Source: Sphagnum magellanicum
Lineage: Eukaryota > Streptophyta > Sphagnopsida > Sphagnales > Sphagnaceae
Assembly (NCBI GenBank): GCA_021904315.1
Contig: CM038920.1
Coordinates: 5,828,001 to 5,892,000 of the forward strand
Length of the DNA stretch: 64,000 nt
Direction of reading: 5' to 3'
Shown here: positions 1 through 13,600 of the stretch, one piece after another
Numbering within the stretch: the first letter of the stretch is position 1
Layout of the letters: every line of letters starts with the position of its first letter
The notes under the pieces: model-generated
Database searches by the model: none
What the model was told of the DNA's origin: nothing
What the model saw: only the letters and a program-made list of their open reading frames with translations
Made by a program: the position numbers and the translations under genes

Positions 1-3000
1 ATTTGGATTTAATATGTACTTGGCTTAATGTACCAGCAGTATAGTAATGTCTAACTCAATTATATGTTGTGCTAGATCTATTGGAATCCCTTTCAAATCT
101 TTGTATGTCCATGCAAAAACATCTTTGAATTCCTTCAACATTTGTTCCACTTCTAACACCTTGCCTATTTTCAACTGTGCATTAATCTTCATAATTTGGG
201 TTTTGCATCAGTTCCCAAATTGAATTTCATTAATTGTTGATCTTTAGTTAATGCACATCCAGCTATTTACAATCCATGTGCTTTGATGTTTATTGGAGTT
301 TCATCAGATACAACACTCCTCGGTTAATGTTTATAGTACGTCTCTAGACACACCTTATCCTTTAGAATTACTTTTGGCTCATATCTGTTCCTAGGTATTT
401 TCTTTTCTATGCTTTGTACTTTAAATCCCTATTATGAAATACTAGTTTTCACATCTGTATCCATGATCCCCACATTTGCGATTTTCATAAATTGAATTGT
501 CTTGTGTAAACTTATTGTTCCTATGAAGAACAATTTTGGCTTTGTAGCAAAGATGATATTTTCTTTTTCATCTGTGATGCCATTTTGATAATCATAGCAT
601 ACTAACACTTCTGGTCTTCTTACTTCACTTCCCAAATGTTTGGTAATTGTAATTTTTCTGATTGTCCCATTCCCTTGTATGGTAATAGTGTTATTTCCCC
701 TCTCATGTGCTACTTTAGCATCCCTTAACCATGGTCTCCCCAACAACATGGAATAACTAGAATCTACCACACTATTCTAAAGTACAAGAAATGTAGTTAT
801 GTAAGGAATGCCATGAACATATATCTTCAAATCTATGATCAACCCTATTGGTTTTATGGTTGTTTGATTTGCCATCTTTAGATTATATGGTGTAGATTTA
901 GGCTTTGGAAGCCCTAACCTCAATCTCAACTATTCTGTGATAATATTAACTTCAAAACCTCCATCCAACAACACATCCTCTATTGTATTCTTCCCAATCT
1001 AGACTTGGATAACTGTCATATGATTATCTATTGCTACAACAACTATCCTTACGTCTGGTACTAAATAACCAACTTATTTATCTATGGTTGTTTCATTTGC
1101 ATTTTGAGTTTTTTTTTGTTTTAGTTTTTGCCAAAGATATTTCTTTAGCTCAGGAGCTATTTTAAACAATTGTCCTAAGTTCAAAATATAACTTGTTTCT
1201 AACATCTACTTACCAATGTCCAAAAAAATCTCTTCTACTATGATTGGTTTCCTTTGTGAATTCACTATTTCTTCATATTTCTATGAATCCACAAAAGTAG
1301 TATTTGGCATACCCGACCAGGTTGTGTTCCATCCCTCCATGGATGTGGATGGCCTTTTCGTCTAGGTTTGTGTTTTCTGAATCTGTTGAATTGTCTCCAC
1401 CATTGACTGTTTCAACCATTCTTCTTTTCCTTAATCAACAACATTCTTTGCTTTTCTTGGTTCTCTATCCTTGAACACATGTTCTTCAGTTACTTTATTT
1501 CTTGTGTTAACATTAACATCCACCACATTCACATTCGCAATGACTGTTTGTGTTTCAGTAATAGGTTGAACCTTTGTTATTGTCAGATTTTCCATGAAAC
1601 ATTTTATGCATTTCAACAAACTTTGGACAATCTATCATTTTATGTCCATTCAAACCAAACATGTGACATGCATATGAAGATGTCTTCTATGTTTTTTGAT
1701 TTGGTTGTGCCACTTTTGTGGTTACCATCGTGGTTTGTTCTTTTTTCTTTCTGCATGTCTCTGCATTATGATTTGTCATCCCACAATTTGTGCAATGTTT
1801 GTCAGTGTTCCCTGTATTACTTTGTGTTTTTGCCGGTAAGGCCTATTTGATACTCTATGGCACTTATAGTGCACTCGCTTCTACAGTAGTCATACCTTCT
1901 TCACACAACATTGCTACCTCCTTATGTTATTGTAATGTTAACCACTTCATCCCTGCAGTCACAATTTCAAGGTATGATTACAAACCCGCTTTAAACATAG
2001 TAGTTAGAAAATTATTTGTGGTTGGTACTTATAAACCATGAGCCAACTTCTAAATCCACTCATACTAAACTTCCACCTTCTCACTCTTTTATTGTTTCAT
2101 GTTCTTTAGTTCCATGTATATTTGCTCATCATTCTAAGTCTTCCGATGATGTCTGCAAAATGCATGTGTAAGTTCCGAAAAAATATAGTCAAGAAATTTT
2201 AACATGTAATTGTGGCATTCGTTCAATGTTATATTTCTTAGTGTATAGTTAAACACCTTGATGATATACTTTTTAGAAGTCTCTACATTTGCTTTTGCTA
2301 TAGAGTTGAACATTTTGACATGAACATCTGGAATAACATTTTTTTTCAAATTAGGATACTTAAGAGCTACCCTATTTGGCCTAACATAATGGCCATCTTT
2401 GTGATAAAAAATTAGTGCAGTTACAACAAGTGGTTTTCGATATCCTCCTCTTGAATGCACGATGTCTGCACCTCTACACTCTCTAACAGCCATTGAACTC
2501 ATAAGTGGTTGATTTGCAGTCATGTTCACATGAATAATTATTATCGAATCAATAAACACCATTTGAAATATGCCAACAACTCCAATAGCAATTGTTGGTA
2601 GTGTTGAACTTCGACTCAAATTCCTTACTGCTGAAACTCCACCTAGTCCACTACCCAATTTTGACCCCCTTTTGACAATATCTATGCTGGGTGCAACAAC
2701 CATTTCCACTCCTCTAATTATTATACCTACACCAAGTGATTAAGTAACTCCTATTCCAACATGTTGGTTTTGGGTTTTAATAACTACCACTTTTAACACT
2801 ATTGGTGGAGATGTGTTGATGTGGGATCGACAACGTTCCATTCTATAGTTACCCATTAATATCCATTTTGATGCAATATGTGGATGTGAATATCCCTCTG
2901 GTTTTTTACTCTTGGTCTAAATAGATGAACAAATATGTCGACTATGTGGTCCCAATTGGCTTCCCAATTCCATGCCTTTAAATTTGTTTTGGATTATAGG

Positions 3001-3960
3001 AATTCTTGATTCATGTTCCTATGGTTGATCCATTAATGTTTTTGGCGCATTCTGTAACTCCACATGCCTAGCAATACTTGCTCTGATGTGAAAAGGCACA
3101 ACAGGACAATCCATGATTACATGTCCTTCTTCCTCACAAAATGCACAGACCTTTGAAAGTGACTTAATCATCTCCGAATCCATAGATTCACGATCCCATG
3201 TTTTGAATGTGTGCCTTGTTTGATCCAACTCTAAATTCCTTTGATGTGAGTATGACTGGGATACTTCATCCAACGCATTCACCTATGCCTTTGCATACTC
3301 AGATGAACTTGGGTAATTTTCCTTAGTCTCCTCAAACACATCAACATTGGTGTTTTCATCCACCTCCCAGTGTTCCATTGGTTCATAGTAATCTAGAGAT
3401 GCAGATTAATACAGAAACCTAGGTTATATACCTTTTGCAACATCTCTCCTTCGGCTAGTCACCGACTTTGGACTTGAAATTTTTTGTGATTGATTAGGTA
3501 CTACAAAAGTCTTTGCTCCATTTTGATCTCTACGATTTTGAACCACTGATTGCGATTGAGAAGTATATTACATCCGCTCATTCAAATGAATACTTTATTA
3601 CATCTCTTTTCGTGGAGATGGTCGTTTGGAAATATGCCTTCTTTGAAGACCCCCAATCCATATGTCCCCCCATACCACTTCTTGTGGTAGAAACAACCCG
3701 TGCTTGTAAGCCTTTCCTCTATTCTCAACACTCATCTATCCAACATCAAATTCCAATATGGGGTTTTTGTAAAGCTTTACATACTCCTTTCCATTTTCAA
3801 AATTGTCTTTTGTTTTATTTTCAATAACTTGCCGATTTGCCTCCAAGTCCAATTGTCATTGGAAACTTTAGGTCACCACCTAATTCATCTTGTTTCATAA
3901 TTTTTCGTCTTTAAAATCTGTAGATCGTTCTGCAGTCATTATGACATCAACCATGTAAAC
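1..3960 (-). mobile_element. Decayed Ty3/gypsy LTR retrotransposon, gag-protease-RT start (fossil)
   Basis: On the minus strand I see parts of a plant Ty3/gypsy polyprotein in normal order. A gag zinc knuckle of the CX2CX4HX4C form (CAFCEEEGHVIMDC) lies near 3100-3160. An aspartic-protease-like stretch with the typical MLLGRPWLRDA signature lies near 700-770. The beginning of the reverse transcriptase region (EFKDVFAWTYKDLKGIP-like) lies near 60-150, and the element continues beyond the left edge. No LTR is visible inside the window; the upstream limit near 3960 is only where recognisable coding composition fades. The copy is heavily broken, with many disruptions, and looks old. Family assignment rests on these motifs; the stretch between the knuckle and the protease is too decayed to subdivide. 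Confidence 0.8.
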
Positions 3961-4497
3961 CTTTGATATTTTCTAACATACCCCTAAAAATTATGAATTG
4001 AATAAAATAAACAACATTATTCATATGGACACTCACATCTATAATATACAACAAAATTTGTAAAAAACCTTAACATTATTGAAAGAAATACACTGGAAAA
4101 AAAACATGTATTTTCGACTAATCTTTGCAACTACATTTTAGTTACAAGCAACATTTTGCAACTACAATATCTTTAATCATCTAAAACAAGTTGCATGTGA
4201 TAAATTAGTTGCAAATGACAAATGAAAGAAAAAGTCAACAAATACAAATTCATCCTTTGATTCCATTGTATATGTATTATCATATGCGACTAAGATACAA
4301 CTATTTTGGTCACAATTGAAGGTAAATGATGTGCTGCAACGTGTTTTAATATTTGATTATAAAAAATATAATAATTATTATTATTTTGAAATAATCTAAA
4401 ACGTTCAATTCAAATGTTTAGATGATATTATTTTATGACACGTGGCCCAATGAAAATATGCCACGTGACATTAAAAAATAATATTAATATTAATATT

Positions 4498-4720
4498 AAG
4501 TTGATATGTACCTAGGTAAGTACATAAATAGGTGCCTACAAACCTAGGCTACATACCTACCTACCTATTTAGGTAAAAAAGTAGGTAGGTAGGTTCTACC
4601 TTCCTAGGTTAAATACATATTCATATAAGTAGGTACTTAAATAGTTCAGTACATAGGTCAACCTAAGTGGGTAGGTCAAACTAGGTACCTACTTAACTAG
4701 GTAGATAAATAGGTTAGGGA
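4498..4720. repeat. CCTAGGT/TAGGTAGG degenerate array in CACTA-like copy A
   Basis: A cluster of short TAGGTAGG, ACCTACCT and CCTAGGT words in both orientations, including runs such as TAGGTAGGTAGG. It lies just inside two G-box-like words (ACACGTGGC and GCCACGTGAC at 4439-4465). The same cluster occurs in copy B at about 39850-40035, and a related CTAGGCC/CCTAGGT cluster occurs in the 8722-10626 element. Confidence 0.7.
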
Positions 4721-5889
4721 AGAAAATACTTTAGAATTGTGCATAATTTGTTTTTTTGTTTCGAACTAAGCTTTTTGATTAGTTCATCCCATGTGCACAA
4801 ATTTCTTAAATGTGAAATTAAATGACCACACCACCTTGTTTATACAATGTTAAAAACAAGAATGGAGAATAAACAATATGGGATAAATTTTGAAATTACA
4901 ACTTCATCATAAGCTAAGTTTTATTCCAAAACTTTTTTCATGCCTTATTTTCTTAGTTTTTAGATTTTTAAATAATTCAAATACATGGTTCACTAGATAA
5001 TTAGATAATCATTTAATTAATAATGATTAAATTTACATATATTTAAATTATAAACTATACATTATAAATATTAATTATTCATTATCAATTAATTAAATAA
5101 GTAATAACTTCTTAATATTTAACAAACTAGCTATCTAGTTACTCACAATTTATTAATATATCACTCATAGATAATTAAATAATTAAAATAATTTTAAATT
5201 TTTATTAATTTTTGGCATTTGATCAAATTATAAATAATATAAATAATGTAAACTAATTTAATGACTATAACTTGAAAATTATTTATTCTAAATTTTTATT
5301 TTAAAATTGTAAAGAATGAATTAACAATTGTTATTAAAAAGTAATTTTACACAAATTTTTAAATAAATATTATTCAACTAATTACATTACTCACTATATA
5401 ATACATTTATCTTTGTAAAAAAAACATTCTTTTGGTAATTATTAACTATGAATACAATAATTTGTTAAACATACCATTATTTATCATAATTACTGTAAAA
5501 TTACTATAAAATATTTCACATAGATTAATAATCACAGATTTTTTTAATGAAAAAACACTATATAATAATTTGTGAAATTAAATTACTAAAATAGTTATTT
5601 TAACTACACTATAATTTTTACAAAATTTTAATTCAGGTTTGAAATTATAAGTTACAGATTGCGAATAATTATGTTCAATTAGAAAATAATTATGCCATAC
5701 TAATTTGTTTTTATCTGAAGTAAGTACAATGATTTTAAAGTAATGTGACATTAATTTAATTAATTAATTTCTTCTAATATAAGAAATATATATATAATAT
5801 ACAAATCTATGTTATAAAAAATTATTTAGTGTAACTTATATTAATAAAAATAATCATTTATAATTATTATAAAAGTGATTTATTATGGA

Positions 5890-6770
5890 TAACACTAATA
5901 GAAAAAACCCTTAAAACTGAATCAAATAATGTTTTTGAAGTTAAATAACAAATTTCAGAATTGAAATGTCAGTTTCAGATTCAAATAATAATATTCAAAA
6001 TTAAAGACTCAATTAATAATTTTCTGAATTGAAATATTAATTTCGATAATCCAAAATAATAATTTGGAATTCTAATTTCAACTTTCAAGTCAAATAATTT
6101 CTTAAAATTTAAATTTAAAACTTCAGAATTCAAATATCAAATTTCAAGTTCAAATAAAAACATTTAAAATGTCAATTTTTTAACTTAGTTAAATTTTTTG
6201 AATTGAAATACTAATTTTTAGATTTGAAAATAATAATTTAGACTTCAAATATCAGTTTTTAAATCAAATAAGTTTTTTGAATTTAAATAAAAACTATTGG
6301 AATTAAAATGTCAATTTTCAGATTCAAATAAAAATATTCAAAATTGAAATGTCCATTTTAAAACTTAATTAATAATTTTCAGACTTCAAGTATTAATTTG
6401 AAAATCCAAAATAATAATTTGGAATTGAAATTTAAAGTTCAAATGAAATGATTATTAAAATTTAAATGCAAAATTTTCAGAATTGAAAGATAAATTCTCA
6501 TATTCAAATAGAAATATTCAAAAGAAAAATCCTCATTTTTATAATCAATTAATAATTTTCTGAATTGAAATACTAATTTTTGGATTAAAAAATAGTAATT
6601 TAGAATTCAAATATCAATTTTAAGATCAAATAAGCTTTTTGAGTTTAAATAAAAATATCATATTCAAATCAAAAATGTCAAATTCAAATAATATTTTAAA
6701 CAATTGAAATAATAATTTTCAGATTTGAATAACAAATTTCAAAGTTCAAATATTAATTTTGAGATTCATT
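5890..6770. repeat. Degenerate AT-rich tandem array inside CACTA-like copy A
   Basis: About 0.9 kb built from variants of a roughly 20-bp phrase such as TTTCAGAATTGAAATGTCAA alternating with TTCAAATAATAATATTCAA. Copies differ from one another by several bases, and no reading frame stays open. The equivalent region of copy B (about 41215-42165) has the same structure, so the array is part of the element and not a later insertion. Confidence 0.75.
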
Positions 6771-7101
6771 ATATGAACAATATACATACGTATGCATATT
6801 ATATATATAATTTTAATATATACATTAAAAGACACCCGTGTGTCATTGTAAAATATCTTTAGGATGCAACTAATTTGGTGACTATTGTGACTAATGGAAC
6901 ATATCAACTTGTTAATGGATGAAAATAAATGTAAAATTGATCCAACCATTAGGATGAAACTTTTAATAGTTTCATCATAGTTGTGAGAATGATCAAAATA
7001 ATTGAAATTTCGTCTTGTAGTTGCAAATATTCCCACATCTAATTGCAAACGACTATAAGTTACATGTGGAGTGGTTACATTTTGGCTGATTTCTACTAGT
7101 G

Positions 7102-8721
7102 AAAAACAGAAAAAAAAATTCCCTCATAAGATGGTCACCATATAATATAAGTGAAATTTCAATTCCTACAAAATATTTCACACTATTATAACAACATATT
7201 TACATTTCACATGCATATGTTTATTATTTCTATCTTAAGTTTCAACAAACTGAACAATAAAATTCATTCTAACATCATATTCATAGTTATTGCATATAAC
7301 CAAAATCTTCATTTTAAAATATATTATAAAAAATTCCAAGAACAATATTACAATTCATTACATCCTAATCTAGCACTACAAAAAATTCGCACAAAAACTG
7401 AACATAGAATTCATTGTAAAAGTCTATGCTTCTTTGTATTATTGAAAACATCAATCCAAATTATAACATAATCCCATGTTTTGTTGAAAGAAATCCCAAA
7501 ACAACACTTAAAATTTATGTTATATCAAAACAAAATCTGTGGTTTTCTACTACAAGTACCTCCAACTCCTCCTATTCTTCTCGAAAACTCCCTGTCTCAT
7601 CTTATCCTCTTTTTGTTCTCTAGAACCCCCCCCTTTTGAACATCCCAAGTCACATCATTATGATCCAAACAAGAATTCAAAATTCAAATTAATAAAGTTC
7701 CTTGATTAGTCCCTATCTTAATTGTTTTGTTCATCCCAAATCACATACTCATCTTACCCCCTTAATAGTCACAATTTGAACCAAGTTCAGCATCTTACAA
7801 CACATAAATATAGCATGGCAATGCACAATAAGTAGGATAAAATATCAAGTTGTTACCTCCTTGCATGCAATAATCAAAAGTATTACCGTATTCATGTAAA
7901 AAATGGATATTAAAGCCTACAAAAGGATTATAATTAGAAAAGATTAGAGTTATTTGTATTCACACAATAACATGAGGTATTTGGACATTATTATTACATA
8001 ATGCAATCCTCTCCAAAATGATTTCCACTATGGTGGCAATGAACATTATAGGTCAATGCTATTACAATTGAGTTGACGTATGTAAAGGAATATCAATGAA
8101 AAATTGTGCAATTGTTTCTTAGAATTGTTCATCACTTTAATGTGTTTACTTCCTACATGTGGCAAAGGCAAGGCCTAGAACATACTTCCTTGAAATAATA
8201 TAATGAAGGTTATAGAAATGTGAGCTAGATTTTGGATGACCATCAATGACATAGATGTAACACCCAAAGCCTATATATGAACAAAAAAAAATTTGTTAGA
8301 AATAATTGAAGTTTGAAGGCAAGCATTTGTTACTTCAAATCTTAACATTTTGCAAAAGCACCATGTTCTCAAGGATAATTTGAATGATGAAATTGGAAAT
8401 GCTAACAAAGTATTTCAAAAATACATTAACCCTAAGCAATTTTTGGCTTTTACAATAGTTATAAAACATGCACATAAAACCCAATAGCACATGAGTAATA
8501 TTAAATATAAATTTGACTACGGGATTTGGTCTACTTGTCTTATATCTAGCTCCTACATCAAAATCTCAACGCATTTTGTGTTTATTCCTTTCATTGTCTT
8601 TTTTACCACTTTCAAGTCTACCTTGGTCAAGTAGTTTTTTCCATCTACACCACCATAATTACCTTTATCCCACATTTCAATGTAAGTTTATAAAAGGTTC
8701 ATTAACTAATGTCAATCCTTA
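7102..8721. other. AT-rich intergenic stretch, no gene recognised
   Basis: Short open frames here (for example 7151-7471 and 8513-8764, plus strand) have low-complexity, AT-driven composition and match no family I recognise. I see no RNA gene, long repeat or mobile-element signature. Confidence 0.6.
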
Positions 8722-9303
8722 CACTACACCAAAACATGGAAAATATGATTACATAAGTGACTGACATTTTAGTCTTAAACCATATATATGATTAGCCATG
8801 ACTACATGATTGCTAATCCATATGGCTTTGTGGTATTTACCACTAGTCACAAAAAATGGTGTAGTCGTAAATGCCACTTGCGACTATGTCCTCCATGATT
8901 GTAGGACAGTTTCAATGGTCAAAATTTAATTTTAAAATAAAATTGTAATTTATTTTGATTATGTTTGTTGCCACGTGGTAACCTAGGATGAATTGAAGAT
9001 TTTATTAACCATTTATGAGTTGACATGTGGCAATTTATAATAATGAAATTATTTTTCCTACCCATGTCATGTGGTACTCAACTTTTAGTCAAATAATGAC
9101 ATTTGGGACCTAGCCTAGGCCACCTATAAGCTAGGAGCCCTATGCTAGGCACCTTAAACTAGGTGACTAAACCTACATGCTAAGTTAGGGTAAGCAACTT
9201 AACTTAGGTTTAAAAATAACTTAAATTCTGCTAGCCACCTAACCTCCTTTTAAGAAAACTATTTCATTTATATTCTCATAAGAACTTAGGGTTGAAAGTA
9301 AAA

Positions 9304-9360
9304 GGATTTGAACCCCTCACCTCCATTTTGAAGGGCCAAGTTTTTGCCATTACACCACCA
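9304..9360 (-). repeat. tRNA-like pol III module (SINE head or tRNA pseudogene)
   Basis: On the minus strand a stretch reads TGGTGTAATGG (fits the pol III A-box) and, with tRNA-like spacing, GGTTCAAATCC (an exact B-box form). The flanks do not pair as an acceptor stem, so this is not a functional tRNA. It is either a SINE head or a tRNA-derived relic inserted in the CACTA-like element. Confidence 0.55.
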
Positions 9361-9829
9361 CATTTTTTTTGTAACAAATGGAATTATCACAAAGATATAA
9401 ATAATATTTTTTTCTAACCTACATTAACCTATGTTTCCTTAGGTTGACATAGACAACCCAACAATCTAGCTTAGGCCTTCATAGGCTATTTTAAGCAAAT
9501 CTAGGTCTTCTTACGCTAAACCTAGGTAACCTAGTTTGGTGCAAATGGGATAACATAAGTCGCACCTACCTGTTTTTGGGACTATTTTTGGGGAATATTT
9601 TTTTAAATCCCAAAAGTCTTCAAAAAAAATTCAAATTTTTAATATATATATTATTATGTCAAAGTTTATGTAAAAAATTTCAAAATATATGTAAATTTCA
9701 AAAAATTTCAAGAAGTTTATTTATAAATCCTTTTAGTGCTAAAAAAATACTTTCAACACCGAATTAAATTACCACTTCTAAACATGAAAAATTAAACATG
9801 TGTTACACTTGTTATGGCTTTTACTCATG

Positions 9830-10260
9830 TGACTACACTTAATCTACCTTGGTCTACTTAGGCTAAACTAGGCTATTTAGGTTTAACCTAGGTTAAACTA
9901 GGCTATTTAGGTTTAACCTAGGTTAAACTAGGCTATATTAGGCCAAACTTGGTTATATTAAACTATAAGTTTGGTTAAACTGGGTTATACTAACTAGGCT
10001 ATACTAAACTAAACTTGACAAAAATATGTTATTTAGGTTAAACTTCAATATACTTGGTTATACTTGGCTATATTAAGTTAAACTTGGTTATACTAAACTA
10101 TATTTGGTTAAATTAAACTATAATTGGTTATATTAAACTAAATTTAGCTGTACTAAACTATAATCGACTAAACTAAGTTATTTGAATTTAACTTGGTTAA
10201 ACTAAACTATACTTGGCTATATTTGGCTATATTGGATTAAACTTGGATTGAAGGTAGTTA
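9830..10260. repeat. Tandem array with 30-bp core, CTAAACTTGGTTATA-like units
   Basis: A 30-bp unit beginning AAACTAGGCTATTTAGG is present twice in a row with no change at about 9867-9926. It passes into about 300 bp of shorter degenerate units (TTAAACTAGGCTATA, CTAAACTATACTTGG). The perfect pair among decayed units indicates recent local duplication within an old array. Confidence 0.7.
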
Positions 10261-10626
10261 AATAAATTATAACCTAAGTTGCCTAACCTAGGTAGGCTAC
10301 ATAGCTTATAGCCTAGGCCTGGGTTGCTTAAGGTGAATTTTTTGGTGAACCTAGCCTTCTTAACCTATTTTGGTTTATAACTTAATTTAGGTTGCCTACT
10401 AACCTAGGTTATTTAAGCTAGGCTAGGTTTAGTAGGTAGGTAGTTAAATAGGATAGTAGGTGGGTATAGGTAGCTAGACCATGTATGTTCTACATGACCA
10501 CATACACAATGATTCTAGTCATGGAAAACATATAATCATTAATGGCATTTGTGACTATGAGGGTGTAGCCACACCAATCGCAACCACAAGTCACATAACT
10601 AATGCTTGGTTTTTCATTTTGTAGTG

Positions 10627-13600
10627 TCAAAAATTGTTCAAAAATTGTTGCAAATCTTTAATGTGTTTACATGACAAGATTTTTAATATATTATGAAAAC
10701 ATGTGGTATGATTTGGAATCAATTTAATAAAGATAGAATATTCAAAAACATTCATTAAACATTGTAATCAATGTTTTTAAGCACTATAGAACTCCTATTT
10801 TTAGGGAGATCTTTTAAACATATATATATAACATCTTTTTAAGTCATTAGTTTTTTTGATCATTTTTCTTTGAAATGGAATATTTCAAAAATATTCCCAA
10901 AATGTATTGTAATAATAATTCACCTAGTGGGTAGGGTTGGTTCATGTTAATTGGACAAACCAACAACCATGGAAACAATTTATGATAAAAACATGTTTGA
11001 TTTGACTACACATAGTCATGCAATCATTTAAAGCATAAACGACTAAATAGTCATAATTTATGCAATCCCAAAAACCATGTGTGGTGTATTAATACTTACC
11101 ATTTCCACCTTGAAACTCTATGTCTCTACAAGAATTAGTTTTTTCCAATTGAGTGATCATTTTTGCCCCCATGTTTCATTGTCTTTTACAAAAAATTTGG
11201 GTTGTTTGAAATGATTCTTTTTTTGAATTCTTGAAATTTTCAAAAGAGCATGGTTGCTTTCAAGATGACTTGTGATGTTTATTTTTAGTGATTGAAGTTG
11301 AGCATAATGTTTATTCCTAGGTCTTTCATGATTGCCTCAATTGTTGGAATTGTTGATGCCACTTTGAGTGTTCTTAAAATGACTTTGTACTTAATTTAGG
11401 ATAACAAATGATATTGTGGGTGGCCAAGTTGTCATCAATCATGTCATTGTTTGCATAGGTGTTTTTTTGTAAAACCAATCTAATGTGGTGGTGATTTTGA
11501 TTGAAAATGTGATCATTTAATTTTAATTTTGTGATTTTAAGGTTTGGAACTGATTGATTTTGGGTTTGTTTCTTTGTTAAGTATAATGTGATCACCAATT
11601 TGTGTGTTATTGAAATATTTCAATGTGAATTTTTAATAGTTTCTCATTTGTCTAACCATGTTCACAACTTTTGAATTCACTTTAATGTCCTTAATAGTTA
11701 CCATTTAGTAATAGGGAATGTAGCCTAGTCCATTGGGAATTTCACTAGCATTTGTGTGAAATTGGGACAAATTCATGAGGTTAAATATTTAATGAATTCA
11801 ATATGCCCCATAGTGAATGGGGACATGATGTTACAAACATAGTGATTTCACTAACATTTTTTCAAATAAGAAATTTAGTCCTAACAATAAAATTAGGTGA
11901 TATTCTAATTATATTTTTATTTTAATGTTATAATTAATATTTATTCATAATATTTAAAATTATAGAACATGTATACATTTGTTCATAGTAAGGCTTGAAC
12001 CTTGGTTTCTAAAGAAACACCCTAGCAATGCTTTTGCCAAACTACCACATGAAATTGTGAAAAATTATAGAATCAAAGATTGTATATATCACAATTGTAC
12101 TAAATCATTTTACAATTCCAAAATTTAAAATGTAGTTTCTTTGTCATACTTTGCTCAATTGAAACAAATGCAAATTTATGCTTCAAGTTTTCTCAACATT
12201 GTAGACATGTATAGTAAAAAAACATGAAAATTTCAATAATATGAAGGAAAAAAATTCCAATTTCAATGTTTAATAATAATTCAAAAAATATTATTCCCCC
12301 ATAAATAAACCTTTTGTGAAATGATTTGTAAATGGACTTATCAAAATTGAGCTTTAACAAGTTTTAATACATTTGTGATAGACAATTTGTGGGCAATATG
12401 AATGAAATGTAAAGTTTTGAATTTTTATTATATTTCTAAATATAACTTATTTTTATTTTTGAATAGTAGATTACAAAATCATTATTATGTTATGTGAAAA
12501 TGTGATATTGTATTATTTTATTTATATGTTAAATTATACTACGTTAGTTATTAAATTAAATAATTAAGTTTATTTACAATATTTACATTTAATACATACA
12601 ACTTTATTCTTTTTATACAAAAATAATTAACACAATATATTAATGCATAATATTCATGTTTTTTTGGGGCAAAATTTCGCCACTTGGTGACAAAAAAAAG
12701 GATGTTACAAATTCCACAAAGGAATTTTTGGGAAGTTGTTTTACACAATATACCATATTTTGAAGGAAAATTGTTAAGAATCATCACATTTAAACTTTCC
12801 ATTCATGGAGGTTGCTAATACAAAGTGGGATTGTGAAAAAAATCTACAGTTCCTACCTAGGAAAGTTGTTATTTAATGTTAATTAATGTTGGGGATCTTC
12901 ATTAGTGGACCTATTTAATGAATTTGAACATAAAACCTTTGCATAATATGTTAATTTGTATATTAAATTTCAATATTATAAAAAATCAACCTTAGTGAAT
13001 TATTTTGATTAAAAATGGACATGATAACCATATAGTGATTTAAGTTTCAATCAAAGTGAATTGACACAAGGGTGTGATGATCCTTGTTCACTTTTAGGGC
13101 CCCATAGTGAATTGGGCTAAAGAATTATTTTCACATTTCCTTGTAGTGATTTCCACCTTAAAATTTCAAATGCCTAATTAATAGCCATTTTGTTTAGGAT
13201 TGGTTTTAAACATTTGTTCTTGTTCACTCTTTTATTGTTTTCTTGAACTTCCAAGAATTTTGAAGTAATAATGACAAAATTAATGATTCATAACTCCCTT
13301 CAAAATGATTTATAATGTCAATTTTTGGTGATTGGTGTTGAACATGTTGTCTTTTGTTAAGTCTATGATGATTGCTCCAAATATTGCAAATGTGATCCAA
13401 TTTTGAAGTAATCTTGAATAGTATTGATGGTTGATACTATTGTAGCCTTTTAAGAAGGTTAATGACATGTTCCATCTTTCCTCAAGATGGATTTGAATTT
13501 TCCAACCATCATAATGGTTATGCATCATGTAAGTTGGGTGGGTGGAAAAGGTGAATTGCAAACTTACACAAGTTGAAATTTTGGCTTTGAAAGACAAGGA

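Larger units (their letters stand above)
4091..7101. mobile_element. Non-autonomous CACTA-like DNA transposon, copy A
   Basis: The left end starts CACTGGAAAAAAAACATG and the right end finishes GGCTGATTTCTACTAGTG, so both ends resemble CACTA/En-Spm termini. The whole 3.0 kb is similar from end to end to the element at 39429-42510, which fixes the boundaries. Subterminal repeats of the type TAGTCGCAA (here mostly decayed to TAGTTGCAA) occur at both ends, as expected for transposase-binding sites in this superfamily. No transposase is encoded. The flanking triplets (ata left, aaa right) are not identical, unlike those of copy B, and CG in copy B is often TG or CA here, so this looks like the older or more methylation-decayed copy. 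Confidence 0.75.
8722..10626. mobile_element. Non-autonomous CACTA-like DNA transposon, second family
   Basis: The left end reads CACTACACCAAAACATGG and the right end reads ATTTTGTAGTG, giving inverted CACTACA termini. Subterminal words of the form TAGTCGTAAATG and GTGACTA occur near both ends. The interior holds words near the G-box palindrome (GCCACGTGG, GACATGTGGC), a CTAGGCC/CCTAGGT-rich section and a tandem array, but no transposase, so the element would depend on another for movement. Flanking triplets (tta left, tca right) differ at one base. A tRNA-like module sits inside it at about 9304-9360. The superfamily call rests on termini and layout only. Confidence 0.65.

Noticed and set aside
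1479-2041. Plus-strand frames across the left-edge region
   Set aside because: They lie opposite the decayed minus-strand gag-pol and show no domain of their own.
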